A DNA stretch of 64,000 bases from Deroplatys truncata (Eukaryota > Arthropoda > Insecta > Mantodea > Mantidae), in NCBI GenBank assembly GCA_030765065.1, contig CM060977.1:93079795-93143794 (forward strand), given 5' to 3'. The position numbers were made by a program, and so were the translations under genes. The notes under the pieces were generated by a model. That model searched no databases and had not been told where the DNA came from. It worked only from the letters and a program-made list of their open reading frames with translations. Of the stretch, positions 10,605 through 20,198 are shown one piece after another (the first letter of the stretch is position 1; each line of letters begins with the position of its first letter).

Positions 10605-11420
10605 AAAAAAAAACTGATGTGTTACACTGACATGACTTTCTCTACTCTTGTACAATCTAATTGGTAGCTTTTAAGCGATAGTCAAATATTTTAACGCTGG
10701 TTGCTATGTGGCGAATTCCATTCTGTTTGCATGTTCAGGACATAAAAAAAAATGAATAAACGAATTTGAGAAAAAGTATAAGTATTGGAAAATTTAAGGA
10801 AATAACAAGCAATATCTCGAAAACGGTTCACTCAACAAAAGAAACGTATATGACATAAGTTGTGTATTTTAACGCGATCTACATTTTTTGTGTAGTAAAA
10901 TTTTGTCTATCTCTTATGGTTTACCAGTTATGCAAAAGTCGTTCACAATGAGGAATATTTTGGAGACATTCCCAGAAAATTCGAGATATACATTTTATTT
11001 GTCATGACAATATCTTAAACATATGATATTTTAATCAAAATCGTTAGACCCGTTTTTGAGAAAATTAAAATTTTCGAAAAATGTTCCATGTAAAGGGTAG
11101 TCTGGGGTGGGGGGATTTTCTTGAAAACCTTCGTGTGGCATCTCTGGAAGATACTGAACCTAAATACCAAGTTTGGTGTTTATCCGACTGTTCGTTTTTG
11201 AGTTATGCTGTTCACAGACACACAGACGCACAGACAGACAGACACACAGACACACAGACACAGACAGACACACACACGGACATGTTTCCAAAAATGCTTT
11301 TTTTTTTTTTTTTTGGATTCAGTGATTCTCAAAACATGTATTTGCAGTGACATTTCGGTATCGAATTTTTGGGTGGAATGCAATACTTCCCCTACTTACT
11401 ATACGTAGTAGAGAAAGTAA
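10605..11420 (+). repeat. Family A copy, tandem unit 1
   Basis: Contains all 3' landmarks: ATCTCGAAAACGGTTCACTC, GATTTTCTTGAAAACC, a CAGACA microsatellite (11217-11277), ATTTCGGTATCGAATTTTTG and the terminal CTTACTATACGTAGTAGAGA. 10804-11701 is tandemly duplicated as 11702 onward, with a period of about 898 bp. Confidence 0.8.
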
Positions 11421-12298
11421 AAATGAATAACGCATTTGAGAAAAAGTATAAGTATTGGAAAATTTAAGGAAATAACAAGCAATATCTCGAAAATGGTTCA
11501 CTCAACTAAAAAAATGTATATGACATAAATTGTGTATTTTAACGCGATCTACATTTTATGTGTAGTAAAATTTTGTGTATCTCTTATGGTTTACCAGTTA
11601 TGCAAAAGTCGTTCACAATGAAGAATACTTTTGGAGACATTCCCAGAAAATTCGAGATATACATTTCATTTCTCATAACATTATCTTAAACATGCGATTT
11701 TAACAAGCAATATCTCGAAAACGGTTCACTCAACAAAAGAAACGTATATGACATAAGTTGTGTATTTTAACGCGATCTACATTTTTTGTGTAGTAAAATT
11801 TTGTCTATCTCTTATGGTTTACCAGTTATGCAAAAGTCGTTCACAAAGAAGAATATTTTGGAGACATTCCCAGAAAATTCGAGATATACATTTTATTTGT
11901 CATGACAATATCTTAAACATATGATATTTTAATCAAAATCGTTAGAGCCGTTTTTGAGAAAATTAAAATTTTCGAAAAATGTTCCATGTAAAGGGTAGTC
12001 TGGGGTGGGGGGATTTTCTTGAAAACCTTCGTGTCGCATCTCTGGAAGATACTGAACCTAAATACCAAGTTTGGTGTTTATCCGACTGTTCGTTTTTGAG
12101 TTATGCTGTTCACAGACGCACAGACAGACAGACACACAGACACAGACAGACACACACACGGACATGTTTCCAAAAATGCTTTTTTTTTTTTGGATTCAGT
12201 GATTCTCAAAACATGTATTTGCAGTGAAATTTCGGTATCGAATTTTTTGGGTGGAATGCAATACTTCCCCTACTTACTATACGTAGTAGAGAAAGTAA
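11421..12298 (+). repeat. Family A copies, tandem unit 2 (with internal junction)
   Basis: A copy beginning at 11421 runs into a junction near 11701, where the 5' part of one unit is fused to the interior AACAAGCAATATCTCG of another. The rest (11702-12298) is nearly identical to 10804-11420, differing mainly in lengths of the CAGACA and poly-T tracts. Confidence 0.8.
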
Positions 12299-12905
12299 AA
12301 ATGAATAACGCATTTGAGAAAAAGTATAAGTATTGGAAAATTTAAGGAAATAACAAGCAATATCTCGAAAATGGTTCACTCAACTAAAAAAATGTATATG
12401 ACATAAATTGTGTATTTTAACGCGATCTACATTTTATGTGTAGTAAAATTTTGTGTATCTCTTATGGTTTACCAGTTATGCAAAAGTCGTTCACAATGAA
12501 GAATACTTTTGGAGACATTCCCAGAAAATTCGAGATATACATTTCATTTCTCATAACATTATCTTAAACATGCGATATTTTAATCAAAATCGTTAGAGCC
12601 ATTTTCGAAAAATCTTCCATGTAAAGGGTAGTCTGGGGTGGGGGGGGGGATTTTCTTGAAAACCTTCGTGTCGCATGTCTGGAAGATACTGAACCTAAAT
12701 ACCGAGTTTGGTGCTTATCCGACTGTTCGTTTTTGAGTTATGCTGTTCACAGACACACACAGACACACACACGGACATGTTTCCAAAAATGCTTTTTTTG
12801 GATTCAGGAGGTCTCAAAACACGTATTTCCGGTGAAATCTCGGTATCGAATTTTTGGGTGGAATGCAATACTTCCCCTACTTACTATACGTAGTAGAGAA
12901 AGTAA
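12299..12905 (+). repeat. Family A copy, tandem unit 3
   Basis: Begins like 11421 and continues past the point where that copy was cut. It ends in the usual CTTACTATACGTAGTAGAGA. It carries a long G run (about 12639-12649) and a shorter CACAGACACAC tract. Confidence 0.8.
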
Positions 12906-14150
12906 AAATTTAACAAACCGTAGATTTTCAAGAAAATTCCCACACCGCAAACTACCCGTTTAGCGGGAGAAAGTTCGTTATTTTTATTGTCTTAAAAACG
13001 GCTCTAACCCCTTTTGATTACGGTGCGGTATGTTTAAGATATCTGCACGACAAATAAAATGTATAACTTCAATTTTCTGGGAATAGCTGTGAAGTAGTCT
13101 CATTGTGAATGTCTTTTGTACAAAGTGTTAAACCGTAGGAAACGAAGCCTTATTTACAAGAACGTTAAAGCACACAATCTATGTGTATTAGTATCACTTT
13201 GAGGCGTTGTCTATTTACAAAGTTTCCATGTTGATTTTAATGTTTAAAAGCTTTAGACCTTTCTCACTAAAAAACGTCATTCTTTTAACTTTTCTTTTTT
13301 TCATTTTGATACAAAGAGAACGGTATATCACAAGTGAAACAGTACTGTGATAACGATACCAACAAACTAATTTTTATTCACCCCACTGAAACACATTTCA
13401 CAACTGCATGGAATAATATTGATTTAGGGGGCTTTCTCTACCACGTAAAATAGTAGGTAGAGGAGGTATGCATTGCATCCAAATATTCAATATTGAGATT
13501 TCACCGGAAAAACTAAATACTTGTTTCGAGGTCCCCTGAATAAAAAACATTTTTAGAAAATTCTGTGTGTATGTGTCAGAGCAGCATAACTCAAAAATGA
13601 AAAGTCGGATAAATACTAAAACTTGGTATTTAGGTTGAGTACCTTCCAAAAAGTTACGACACAGAGATTTACAAGAAAGTCCCTCCACCCAAAACTACCA
13701 TTTACATGAACTATTTTCCGAAATGTTTTATTTTCTAAAACTGCCTCTGACGATTTTAATTACAACACCATATATTAAAGTCATTTATATGAAAAATAAA
13801 ATGTATATCTCGAATTTTGCGGAAATAGCCTGCGAAGTCCTCTTGATTCGGAAGAAATTTTCTACGATCTTGTATAACTGCTAAGGTTTGAGAAAAAACA
13901 TACAATACAAAAAAATTTAGATCTCTTTTAAAAAAACACACAATTTATTTGAAATAACGTTTTTGTGACGTCAGCCATTTCCGAGATATTTGTTATAAAT
14001 GGTTCGAATTGTACAATGCTTAGCATTCTTTTTAAAAGCATGTGGCTTTTCAGTTCTTGCCCCGCCATGTTGTTGGAAAGAATTTAGAATTTTAAGGCCA
14101 GTGTATAGCGTCCCTTCGGATGCAACCATTCCCCGAAAAGTTTAACCGGA
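12906..14150 (-). repeat. Family A copies in inverse orientation
   Basis: A partial copy at about 12906-13110 and a near-complete one at about 13425-14150. The latter starts with inverse GCTTTCTCTACCACG and carries inverse landmarks AAAAATGAAAAGTCGGATAA, TTTACAAGAAAGTCCC, CATATATTAAAG and TTCCGAGATATTTGTTAT. They face the plus-strand tandem copies, forming a large inverted arrangement inside the Polinton. Confidence 0.65.
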
Positions 14151-14815
14151 TTAAAAATAAGTGGATATGAAAATAAACTTTCGTACTCACCTATAAGAGA
14201 CAGAGGTTAGAGGTGATACGAACGTTAACACTTGAGAATTTTCATTCAACAGTTGGTGTTACTCCTTAGAAAGGAAGTATCTGCTGCTTCTTTTTATTTC
14301 TCGCATTTTACATAACACGTATGCACTGCACAACACAAAAACACCACACACGGCGTTGTTAGTTTTAAAAAATTGTACTGACGCGAGTGTACATAAACGT
14401 TAAAACGCTGCTTGCTTGCTTGTCATTTTGCATGCGCAGCACTGCACAAGGAAGTATGCCGACGTGTGTAACACGACCGTGAGAAAAGGAAACTCGTCAG
14501 CGTTTATGCAGCCTTATTGCAGTGGTGGTCGTGCAGTGGTGGATAGTGGCAGAATGACAGCGTTTTTTTTACAAACGTAACAATTTTGTTGCGAAACGAG
14601 GCATTTAACTCGACGCGCATAATGAAACAGCGTTTTTGATAAGCGAGCTTATAAAAACCCTGTGCTAAGAGCAAACGCCCGTAGTGAAGCGTTGCGATAG
14701 CGGGAGTTTTTCTACAAAATCGTTCTATTTGACGAAAAATAGTTTAAACTAAAAAAAACAAAATAGCAGCAGCACTTTGCAGGGGAAAGAGCGATCGGCG
14801 CATTCGGACGATAAG
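14151..14815. other. Polinton left arm, polymerase upstream region
   Basis: No gene and no family A landmark. It holds the probable polymerase promoter near 14650. GC content rises here relative to the repeats on its left. Confidence 0.5.
14650..14685 (+). promoter_or_regulatory. Candidate TATA promoter for the polymerase gene
   Basis: TATAAAAAC at 14650-14658, about 165 bp before the first in-frame ATG of the polymerase. No clear initiator was identified, so the start site is only expected around 14680. Confidence 0.5.
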
Positions 14816-17800
14816 ATGGAGATGCAATCCGGGGGAAGTCGCGATGACACCTTGCAGCCTACGTTCGAAATTATAGGGCACAAGCAGAGAACGCTGCCAA
14901 AGCTTTTTTCCGGTTTTACAGAGTCTCAAATTACCGTAAACCCGGTCCCCAGAGATGTCAACCCCGAGCAATGGGTATCGCATCTGTTTAACGATATTCT
15001 AAACTTTGCGAAAGAGAACCTGTTAGAAAACGAACCCGGATATTTAGGCATATCCATAACAGACGAAAAGGAGACGTCCAAAGCCTTCAACATGAGCGTT
15101 AGGCGCGTAGACCAATTGAATGCGGATGTCATTGTTGGAAGCATCGAAAAAGTAATGCAAAGTAACCAACAATTCTTGCTAAGCGGGCCTCTTCACGTGA
15201 CGTTTGTGTGGACCAGGGAGGTCTTGGGTTCGTGCCACCAACCTTGCGATGCCTGTAGGGGCCATAAAGGCATTGTCGAAATAGCCAACAAAGACAACTT
15301 GTGTTTAGCAAGAGCCATCGTTGTAGGCAAAGCCAAAGTGGATCGCGACGTCAACTACAGAACGATGACGCGTTCCGACTATCTGCAAAAATCGAAGGCC
15401 GTAGCCTTGTGCGCGAGCATCGGTCAAGGCCACGACGGCTGCACCATAGATGACGTCAGACGCTTTGACGCTGCGTTAAAGGGCTACGCTGTGACGGTGT
15501 TTGGCGATCATACGGGGAAGCACGTGCTGTACGCGTCGGATAAGAAATGCGATAAATACATCGACGTCATGCTCCACGCCGGGCACTTTAACGCCATCGT
15601 GAACCTTCACAAGTGCTTTAAATGCAAATCGTATTGCCGCCGGTGTCATCATCCCTCGGCACACAAAAAAGAATTTCACAGGTGCGACGCCGGGTGCGCT
15701 AAATGCCATCAGCAGTGCGATGCGCGATTCGACGCCTACATACGCTGCGCCGGGTGCAACAGAGATTTTAAGGGACCGACATGCTTTGCAAACCACGCAA
15801 AGAAAGGCGTTTTTTACCCAAAGGCGCTGTCGGTGTGCGACGTAGAAAAGGTGTGCACGTCTTGCAACAAGCTCGTGAATGCGAGGTACAGAAAAACCGC
15901 GCACGAGTGCGGGGAAAAGTACTGCTATCATTGCAAGACACACGTGAATTCTAGCCACATGTGCTATATGCAGCCGTACGCCGCAAAGAACAAAAGAAAC
16001 CGGTACGTGTTTATGTTCATCGACTTCGAATGCACGCAAAACATTCCATATACCGGCAAAAAGGACACATACGAGCATGTACCTAACTTGTGCGTGTTGT
16101 ACCAAGCCTGCCCGCACTGCATCGACGAACGCCGCAAGACGGCATACTGCATGGAATGCGGTTGCAAAGAATGGGTGTTCACGGACGAACCCGTGAAGCA
16201 GCTTTTCGAGCACATCGCGCAGGCGAGATTCGAAGCCTGGGACGTCTACGTCGTGGCGCATAACCTCAGAGCTTACGACGGGCAGTTTCTATTAAAGTAC
16301 ATGGTGGCGCACTTAGACTGGATCCCGGAGCTCATCATGAACGGGAGCAAGATCTACAGGATGAGGTACGGTGACGTCACATTTCTAGACTCGCTCAACT
16401 TCATACCCATGCCACTCTCCCGCTTTTCCAAGACCTTCGGATTGAAGGAATGCAAAGGTTATTTCCCGTACCTGTTTAACACGAAGGAAAACGAGCGGTA
16501 CGTGGGTTCGATTCCCGACAAAAGGCATTACTGCCCTGAGGGCATGTCGGCGGAGGGTCGGAAAGCCTTCGAGCAGTGGCACGAAGAAAAGGCGTCCTCC
16601 GGGCACGTCTTCGACATGAGGGCGGAAATGGTGGCGTATTGCAAGATGGACGTATTTCTACTGAGTCAGGGAGTTTCCAAATTCAGAAGGGAATTCTTGG
16701 ACGAGAACGGAATAGACCCGTTCAGAGAATGCGTCACCATCGCGCAGGCGTGCATGTGCGTGTATAGAAAGCGCTTCATGCCGCTTAAAAAAATTGCCCT
16801 CTTGCCAGCGGGCGGGTATCGACTAGCAGACCGGCAGTCTCGCGCCGCATGCATATGGCTAACTTGGCTAGAGATGCAAAACCGCATCGTCATCCAGCAC
16901 GCCATGCGAGGACGCGAAGTTAAAATCGTGGGGCTCAAGGTGGACGGGTACAGAGAGGCCGAAAAAACCGCGTACTTTTTCCACGGGTGCTTTTACCACG
17001 GCTGCAGGCGGTGCTTTCACAATCGCCATGCGGCGATATATAACTCGGGACACGAAACCATGGCCTCCAGGTTAGAGAGCACCGAGAAGGTCACGGCCAA
17101 GATCAAGGCCGCCGGCTACGCTGTGGTGGAAATGTGGGAGTGCGAGTTCGACGCCGCGACGAAGGCCGACCAGGACCTCGCGCGCCACGCAAGGGACTTT
17201 CCGGTACCCGAACCCCTGAACCCCAGAGACGCCTTCTACGGAGGTCGCACCAACTGCACCAAGACGTACTGCGAGGCGAAGGGGGATAGCAAAATCTACT
17301 ACTACGACGTGTGCAGCCTGTACCCGTACGTGAACAAGACGAAACCCTACCCCGCGGGCCATCCCAAGATCCACGTGGATCGATTCCCGCGCTTGGAAGA
17401 CGTGGGGGGCGGGTTGGTGAAGTGCGAGGTTCTACCGCCGCAACACCTGTACCACCCGGTGCTACCGGCGCGCATTGGCGGCAAGCTCATGTTCCCGCTA
17501 TGCCGCGCTTGCGCGGAGGCGGAGAACCAAGACGAGTGCCACCACGGAGAGCGCGAGAGGGCGTTGTTGGGTACCTGGGTGGTCGACGAGATGAAGGTCG
17601 CCCTGGAGGAGGGGTACCGCCTCCTCAGGGTCCACGAGATCTGGGAGTACGACGTGGTGCGGCACGATCCGACCACCGGAGCCAAAAGTCTCTTCGAGGA
17701 CTACGTGAATCAGTTCCTGAAGATCAAGACCGAAGCCTCCGGATGGCCCTCGGATTGCGACGACCCCGCCGCAAAGCAGCAGTACGTGGAGCAATTCTTC

Positions 17801-18598
17801 GAACACGAAGGCGTCGCCCTGGATCCCCAGGCCGTCGCCGCCAACCCCGGCAGGCGGGAGCTGGCCAAGCTGATGCTCAACAGCTTCTGGGGCAAACTGG
17901 GGCAGAGGGAAAACCTCCCCACCTGCGAGCTGGTGGACCGGTACGAACGCCTCCTGGAGCTGCTCAACGACCCGGGCGTGGAAGTGCAGACCTACGTGCC
18001 CGTCACCGACCGGATCGTGTACGCGGTGTGGAGGTACCGCGAGCAGTGCCGCAAGGTCAACACCGCCGCCAACGCCGTGCTGGCGGCCTACACCACGGCT
18101 CACGCGCGCCTGGTGCTCTACTCCTACCTCAAGAGGCTGGGAGAACGGGTCTGCTACTTCGACACCGATTCCGTCGTCGTCGCCGCCGCTCCGGGCGACT
18201 GGACGCCGTCCGTCGGACGCCTCCTGGGGGACATGACGGACGAGCTGGAGAAGTACGGGAGGGGCTCTTACATCGCCCGGTTCGCCTCCACGGGGCCCAA
18301 AAGCTACTGCATGGAGATCGTCTGCCCCGAGACGGGCAAGACCTTCTCGGTGTGCAAGGTGAAGGGGATCACGCTCAATTCGGGCAACCTGGAGCTGGTG
18401 AACGCGGAGGTGATTCGCGACGTGGTGCTCAGGGACAACGACCGCGCGGTGAAGCTGGAGGGCACGCAGATCTCGCGGAAACCGTCTTGGACGGTCGTCA
18501 CCGAACCCAGCTCGAAGACGTTTAGAATGGTGGTCAACAAGCGCGTGCTCGCCGGCGATCACGATTCCTATCCCTACGGGTTCAAGAGGAACGCATAA
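14816..18598 (+). CDS. POLB: Protein-primed family B DNA polymerase
   Basis: Replicates the element's linear DNA by protein priming, as inferred for the Polinton PolB family. The open frame extends to 14777, but only through a TTG codon; the first ATG is at 14816, giving 1260 aa. Residue numbers use that ATG. A Cys/His-rich, probably zinc-binding region spans about 266-395. The 3'-5' exonuclease motifs are intact: D403-F-E405 (FIDFEC), N483...YDGQF, and Y608-xxx-D612. At about 684-735 is an insert with WLE, VDGY and FHGCFYHGC motifs resembling the Vsr-like endonuclease domain often found in Maverick polymerases. Polymerase motifs follow: A with D831 (DVCSLYP), B with K1018 (KLMLNSFWGK), and C with D1116-T-D (FDTDS). 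All catalytic residues are present. The 3' third has strikingly GC-rich codons. The stop abuts the ATPase ATG. Confidence 0.97.
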   Translation: MEMQSGGSRDDTLQPTFEIIGHKQRTLPKLFSGFTESQITVNPVPRDVNPEQWVSHLFNDILNFAKENLLENEPGYLGISITDEKETSKAFNMSVRRVDQLNADVIVGSIEKVMQSNQQFLLSGPLHVTFVWTREVLGSCHQPCDACRGHKGIVEIANKDNLCLARAIVVGKAKVDRDVNYRTMTRSDYLQKSKAVALCASIGQGHDGCTIDDVRRFDAALKGYAVTVFGDHTGKHVLYASDKKCDKYIDVMLHAGHFNAIVNLHKCFKCKSYCRRCHHPSAHKKEFHRCDAGCAKCHQQCDARFDAYIRCAGCNRDFKGPTCFANHAKKGVFYPKALSVCDVEKVCTSCNKLVNARYRKTAHECGEKYCYHCKTHVNSSHMCYMQPYAAKNKRNRYVFMFIDFECTQNIPYTGKKDTYEHVPNLCVLYQACPHCIDERRKTAYCMECGCKEWVFTDEPVKQLFEHIAQARFEAWDVYVVAHNLRAYDGQFLLKYMVAHLDWIPELIMNGSKIYRMRYGDVTFLDSLNFIPMPLSRFSKTFGLKECKGYFPYLFNTKENERYVGSIPDKRHYCPEGMSAEGRKAFEQWHEEKASSGHVFDMRAEMVAYCKMDVFLLSQGVSKFRREFLDENGIDPFRECVTIAQACMCVYRKRFMPLKKIALLPAGGYRLADRQSRAACIWLTWLEMQNRIVIQHAMRGREVKIVGLKVDGYREAEKTAYFFHGCFYHGCRRCFHNRHAAIYNSGHETMASRLESTEKVTAKIKAAGYAVVEMWECEFDAATKADQDLARHARDFPVPEPLNPRDAFYGGRTNCTKTYCEAKGDSKIYYYDVCSLYPYVNKTKPYPAGHPKIHVDRFPRLEDVGGGLVKCEVLPPQHLYHPVLPARIGGKLMFPLCRACAEAENQDECHHGERERALLGTWVVDEMKVALEEGYRLLRVHEIWEYDVVRHDPTTGAKSLFEDYVNQFLKIKTEASGWPSDCDDPAAKQQYVEQFFEHEGVALDPQAVAANPGRRELAKLMLNSFWGKLGQRENLPTCELVDRYERLLELLNDPGVEVQTYVPVTDRIVYAVWRYREQCRKVNTAANAVLAAYTTAHARLVLYSYLKRLGERVCYFDTDSVVVAAAPGDWTPSVGRLLGDMTDELEKYGRGSYIARFASTGPKSYCMEIVCPETGKTFSVCKVKGITLNSGNLELVNAEVIRDVVLRDNDRAVKLEGTQISRKPSWTVVTEPSSKTFRMVVNKRVLAGDHDSYPYGFKRNA

Positions 18599-19288
18599 AT
18601 GAGACGTCCGCAGCCGCGCCAAAGTCATTTCGAACCGGGCACCCCCGAGGAGACGATGCCCGGTCCCCGAGACCTGCGGCGATTCGAGTTTCCCAGCACG
18701 ATGCTCGTGGCGGGGCCGTCGCGCTGCGGCAAGTCGACCTTCGTGAAAAACCTGTTGCGCCACGCGCACCGGATGTTCGACGTGCGCCCCAGGAGGGTGC
18801 TGTGGTGCCACCCTCCGGAGTATTCGCCGAGACTCGAACCCTCGGCTCTGCGCTGCGAGACCCACGCGGGCATACCCGAACTTGCTTCGGTGGGCGAGAA
18901 CGACCTCGTCGTCCTCGACGATCTGATGGTGGAGGGTGGCGGGAAGGACGTGTGCAATTTTTTCACCAGAGACTCCCATCACAAGCGCTTCGGCATCGTC
19001 TACATCCTGCAGAACGTGTTTCCGCAGGGTCAGAAATATCGCAACATCTCTCTGAATGCGAACTACGTCGTGGTCTTCAAGAACAACCGGGACAAGATGC
19101 AGATCGAGAGACTGTGCCAGCAGATCGAACCCAGGAACTCTAGGTTTCTCTTGGAGGCCTTCGAGAAGGCCACCGAACGCCCTCACGGGTATCTCGTGCT
19201 GGACTGCACTCAGTACACGCCCGCCCGATACAGGTATCGAACCGGCGTGCTGCCGGGGGAAAACCTCTCTTATTTCGTACCCAACTGA
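18599..19288 (+). CDS. ATP: A32-like genome-packaging ATPase
   Basis: Predicted FtsK/HerA-superfamily ATPase that pumps DNA into capsids in related viruses. Of 229 residues, the Walker A motif is GPSRCGKST (39-47) and Walker B is LVVLDD (103-108). A Q-containing sensor-like stretch (YILQNVF) follows at about 139-145. The ATG lies directly after the polymerase TAA with no gap, so the two are probably cotranscribed. M20 is an alternative start that would keep the whole domain. The length is typical for Polinton ATPases. No disruptions. Confidence 0.95.
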   Translation: MRRPQPRQSHFEPGTPEETMPGPRDLRRFEFPSTMLVAGPSRCGKSTFVKNLLRHAHRMFDVRPRRVLWCHPPEYSPRLEPSALRCETHAGIPELASVGENDLVVLDDLMVEGGGKDVCNFFTRDSHHKRFGIVYILQNVFPQGQKYRNISLNANYVVVFKNNRDKMQIERLCQQIEPRNSRFLLEAFEKATERPHGYLVLDCTQYTPARYRYRTGVLPGENLSYFVPN

Positions 19289-19366
19289 GGCCGCCGAGAG
19301 GACTCGGGTTTCGTTTCGTTCTATATTATCCCGGCAGGGTCTCGCCCCGACCGAGGCCGTCGAGTC

Positions 19367-19403
19367 TAAATAAAAAGTACCGCTTTCGGGGCGAACGTCA
19401 TTA
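19367..19403 (+). promoter_or_regulatory. Candidate TATA/initiator before the small basic gene; also a possible poly(A) signal
   Basis: TAAATAAAAAG at 19367-19377 and a TCATT initiator-like site at 19398-19402 lie about 30 bp apart, 14 bp upstream of the next ATG. The same stretch contains AATAAA (19369-19374), which could end the POLB-ATPase transcript. It may serve both roles; not distinguishable from sequence alone. Confidence 0.5.
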
Positions 19404-19413
19404 TCGCGCAAGC

Positions 19414-19785
19414 ATGGCTAGAGGTAGGTCAAGGCTCGCGACGCTGACCAGTCCTCGCATAGCGAGACAGCACGGCAATTTGGCGGCTCTGGCCAAGGCG
19501 AAGGCCCCTCTGCGCAAAAAGTTGTTAAAAAATGCCGACGGCGATCTGATCAAGGCCATTAGCGAATGCATGCTCAACGTGTGCAGAGGTCACGTGCAAC
19601 TTCCCGCAAAGTGCTTGGGTCGCCTGAAGAAGCACAAGGCTTCTTGGAGGAAGTTGACGGATAAACGGGTTCCTCTGAAGAAGAAGAAGAGCATCTTGGT
19701 TCAAAAAGGAGGTTTTTTGCCGGCATTCCTCCTACCCGTCTTGGCTTCGCTCGGCGGCGCGCTAGTGTCGAAATTAACAGGATGA
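19414..19785 (+). CDS. Small basic protein with hydrophobic C-terminal segment
   Basis: 123 residues. The N-terminal 90 are strongly basic (Arg/Lys clusters such as RKKLLKNADGD and PLKKKKS), as in DNA-binding or core proteins. The last 30 residues, starting at GGFLPAFLLPVLASLGG, form a hydrophobic, Gly/Pro-containing segment. Invertebrate Mavericks commonly encode a protein of this layout near the integrase; its role is not established. A virion core or membrane-active function is inferred. Its stop overlaps the next ATG (ATGA at 19782-19785). ATG at 19414 is the only reasonable start. Confidence 0.8.
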   Translation: MARGRSRLATLTSPRIARQHGNLAALAKAKAPLRKKLLKNADGDLIKAISECMLNVCRGHVQLPAKCLGRLKKHKASWRKLTDKRVPLKKKKSILVQKGGFLPAFLLPVLASLGGALVSKLTG

Positions 19786-20195
19786 AGTACGGCAGGCAGA
19801 TCCTCGTTGCGCCGCAACCGAAGACCGTCGACAGGCTTCACGCTGTAGACCGCACCGTATCCAGATTGGCTAAAGAAATTCGGAACCTGCAGAGCGCGAA
19901 GCTCTCTGCCGACGAAAAGTGGCGGCTCGTAAAACATAAATTGGACAACTACCTCGATCTCGTGGCACAAGTCAGAAAGCCCTTCCTGGGCGACGACGAC
20001 GACGACGACGATTACGAAGACGTGCACGAGCGCGTGCCGGTGAAGCAGGAGGTCGAACCCCGAACCATAAAGGTCAACCTCCTCTCGCCTCGCAAAAAGA
20101 AGAGGGCGAACCCTGCCACTCCGAATAAGAAATCGAAATCGCCTTCCGCGTCGTACCATTTTCGCAAGCGCGTCTGGCAACCCCTGTACAAGTAA
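19782..20195 (+). CDS. Conserved-position Polinton protein of unknown function
   Basis: 137 residues, not recognised. Residues about 15-65 have the heptad-like hydrophobic spacing of a coiled coil (VDRLHAVDRTVSRLAKEI). An acidic Asp run (about 70-76) precedes a tail rich in Lys/Arg with a bipartite nuclear-localisation look (PRKKKRA). It starts inside the stop of the preceding gene and ends 3 bp before the integrase ATG, so it belongs to the same transcription unit. Overlap on both sides and absence of stops argue that it is real. Confidence 0.75.
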   Translation: MKYGRQILVAPQPKTVDRLHAVDRTVSRLAKEIRNLQSAKLSADEKWRLVKHKLDNYLDLVAQVRKPFLGDDDDDDDYEDVHERVPVKQEVEPRTIKVNLLSPRKKKRANPATPNKKSKSPSASYHFRKRVWQPLYK

Positions 20196-20198
20196 AGC

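Noticed and set aside
14777..14815. Polymerase start at the TTG codon
   Set aside because: No ATG there; the first in-frame ATG is 14816 and eukaryotic TTG initiation is unlikely.
17311..18525. 404-codon plus-strand open frame overlapping the polymerase
   Set aside because: It is a shifted-frame shadow of the very GC-rich 3' part of POLB; Arg/Gly/Pro-rich with no motif.
17498..19411. 637-codon minus-strand open frame
   Set aside because: Antisense shadow of POLB and the ATPase in GC-rich DNA; no domain, and it crosses two well-supported genes.
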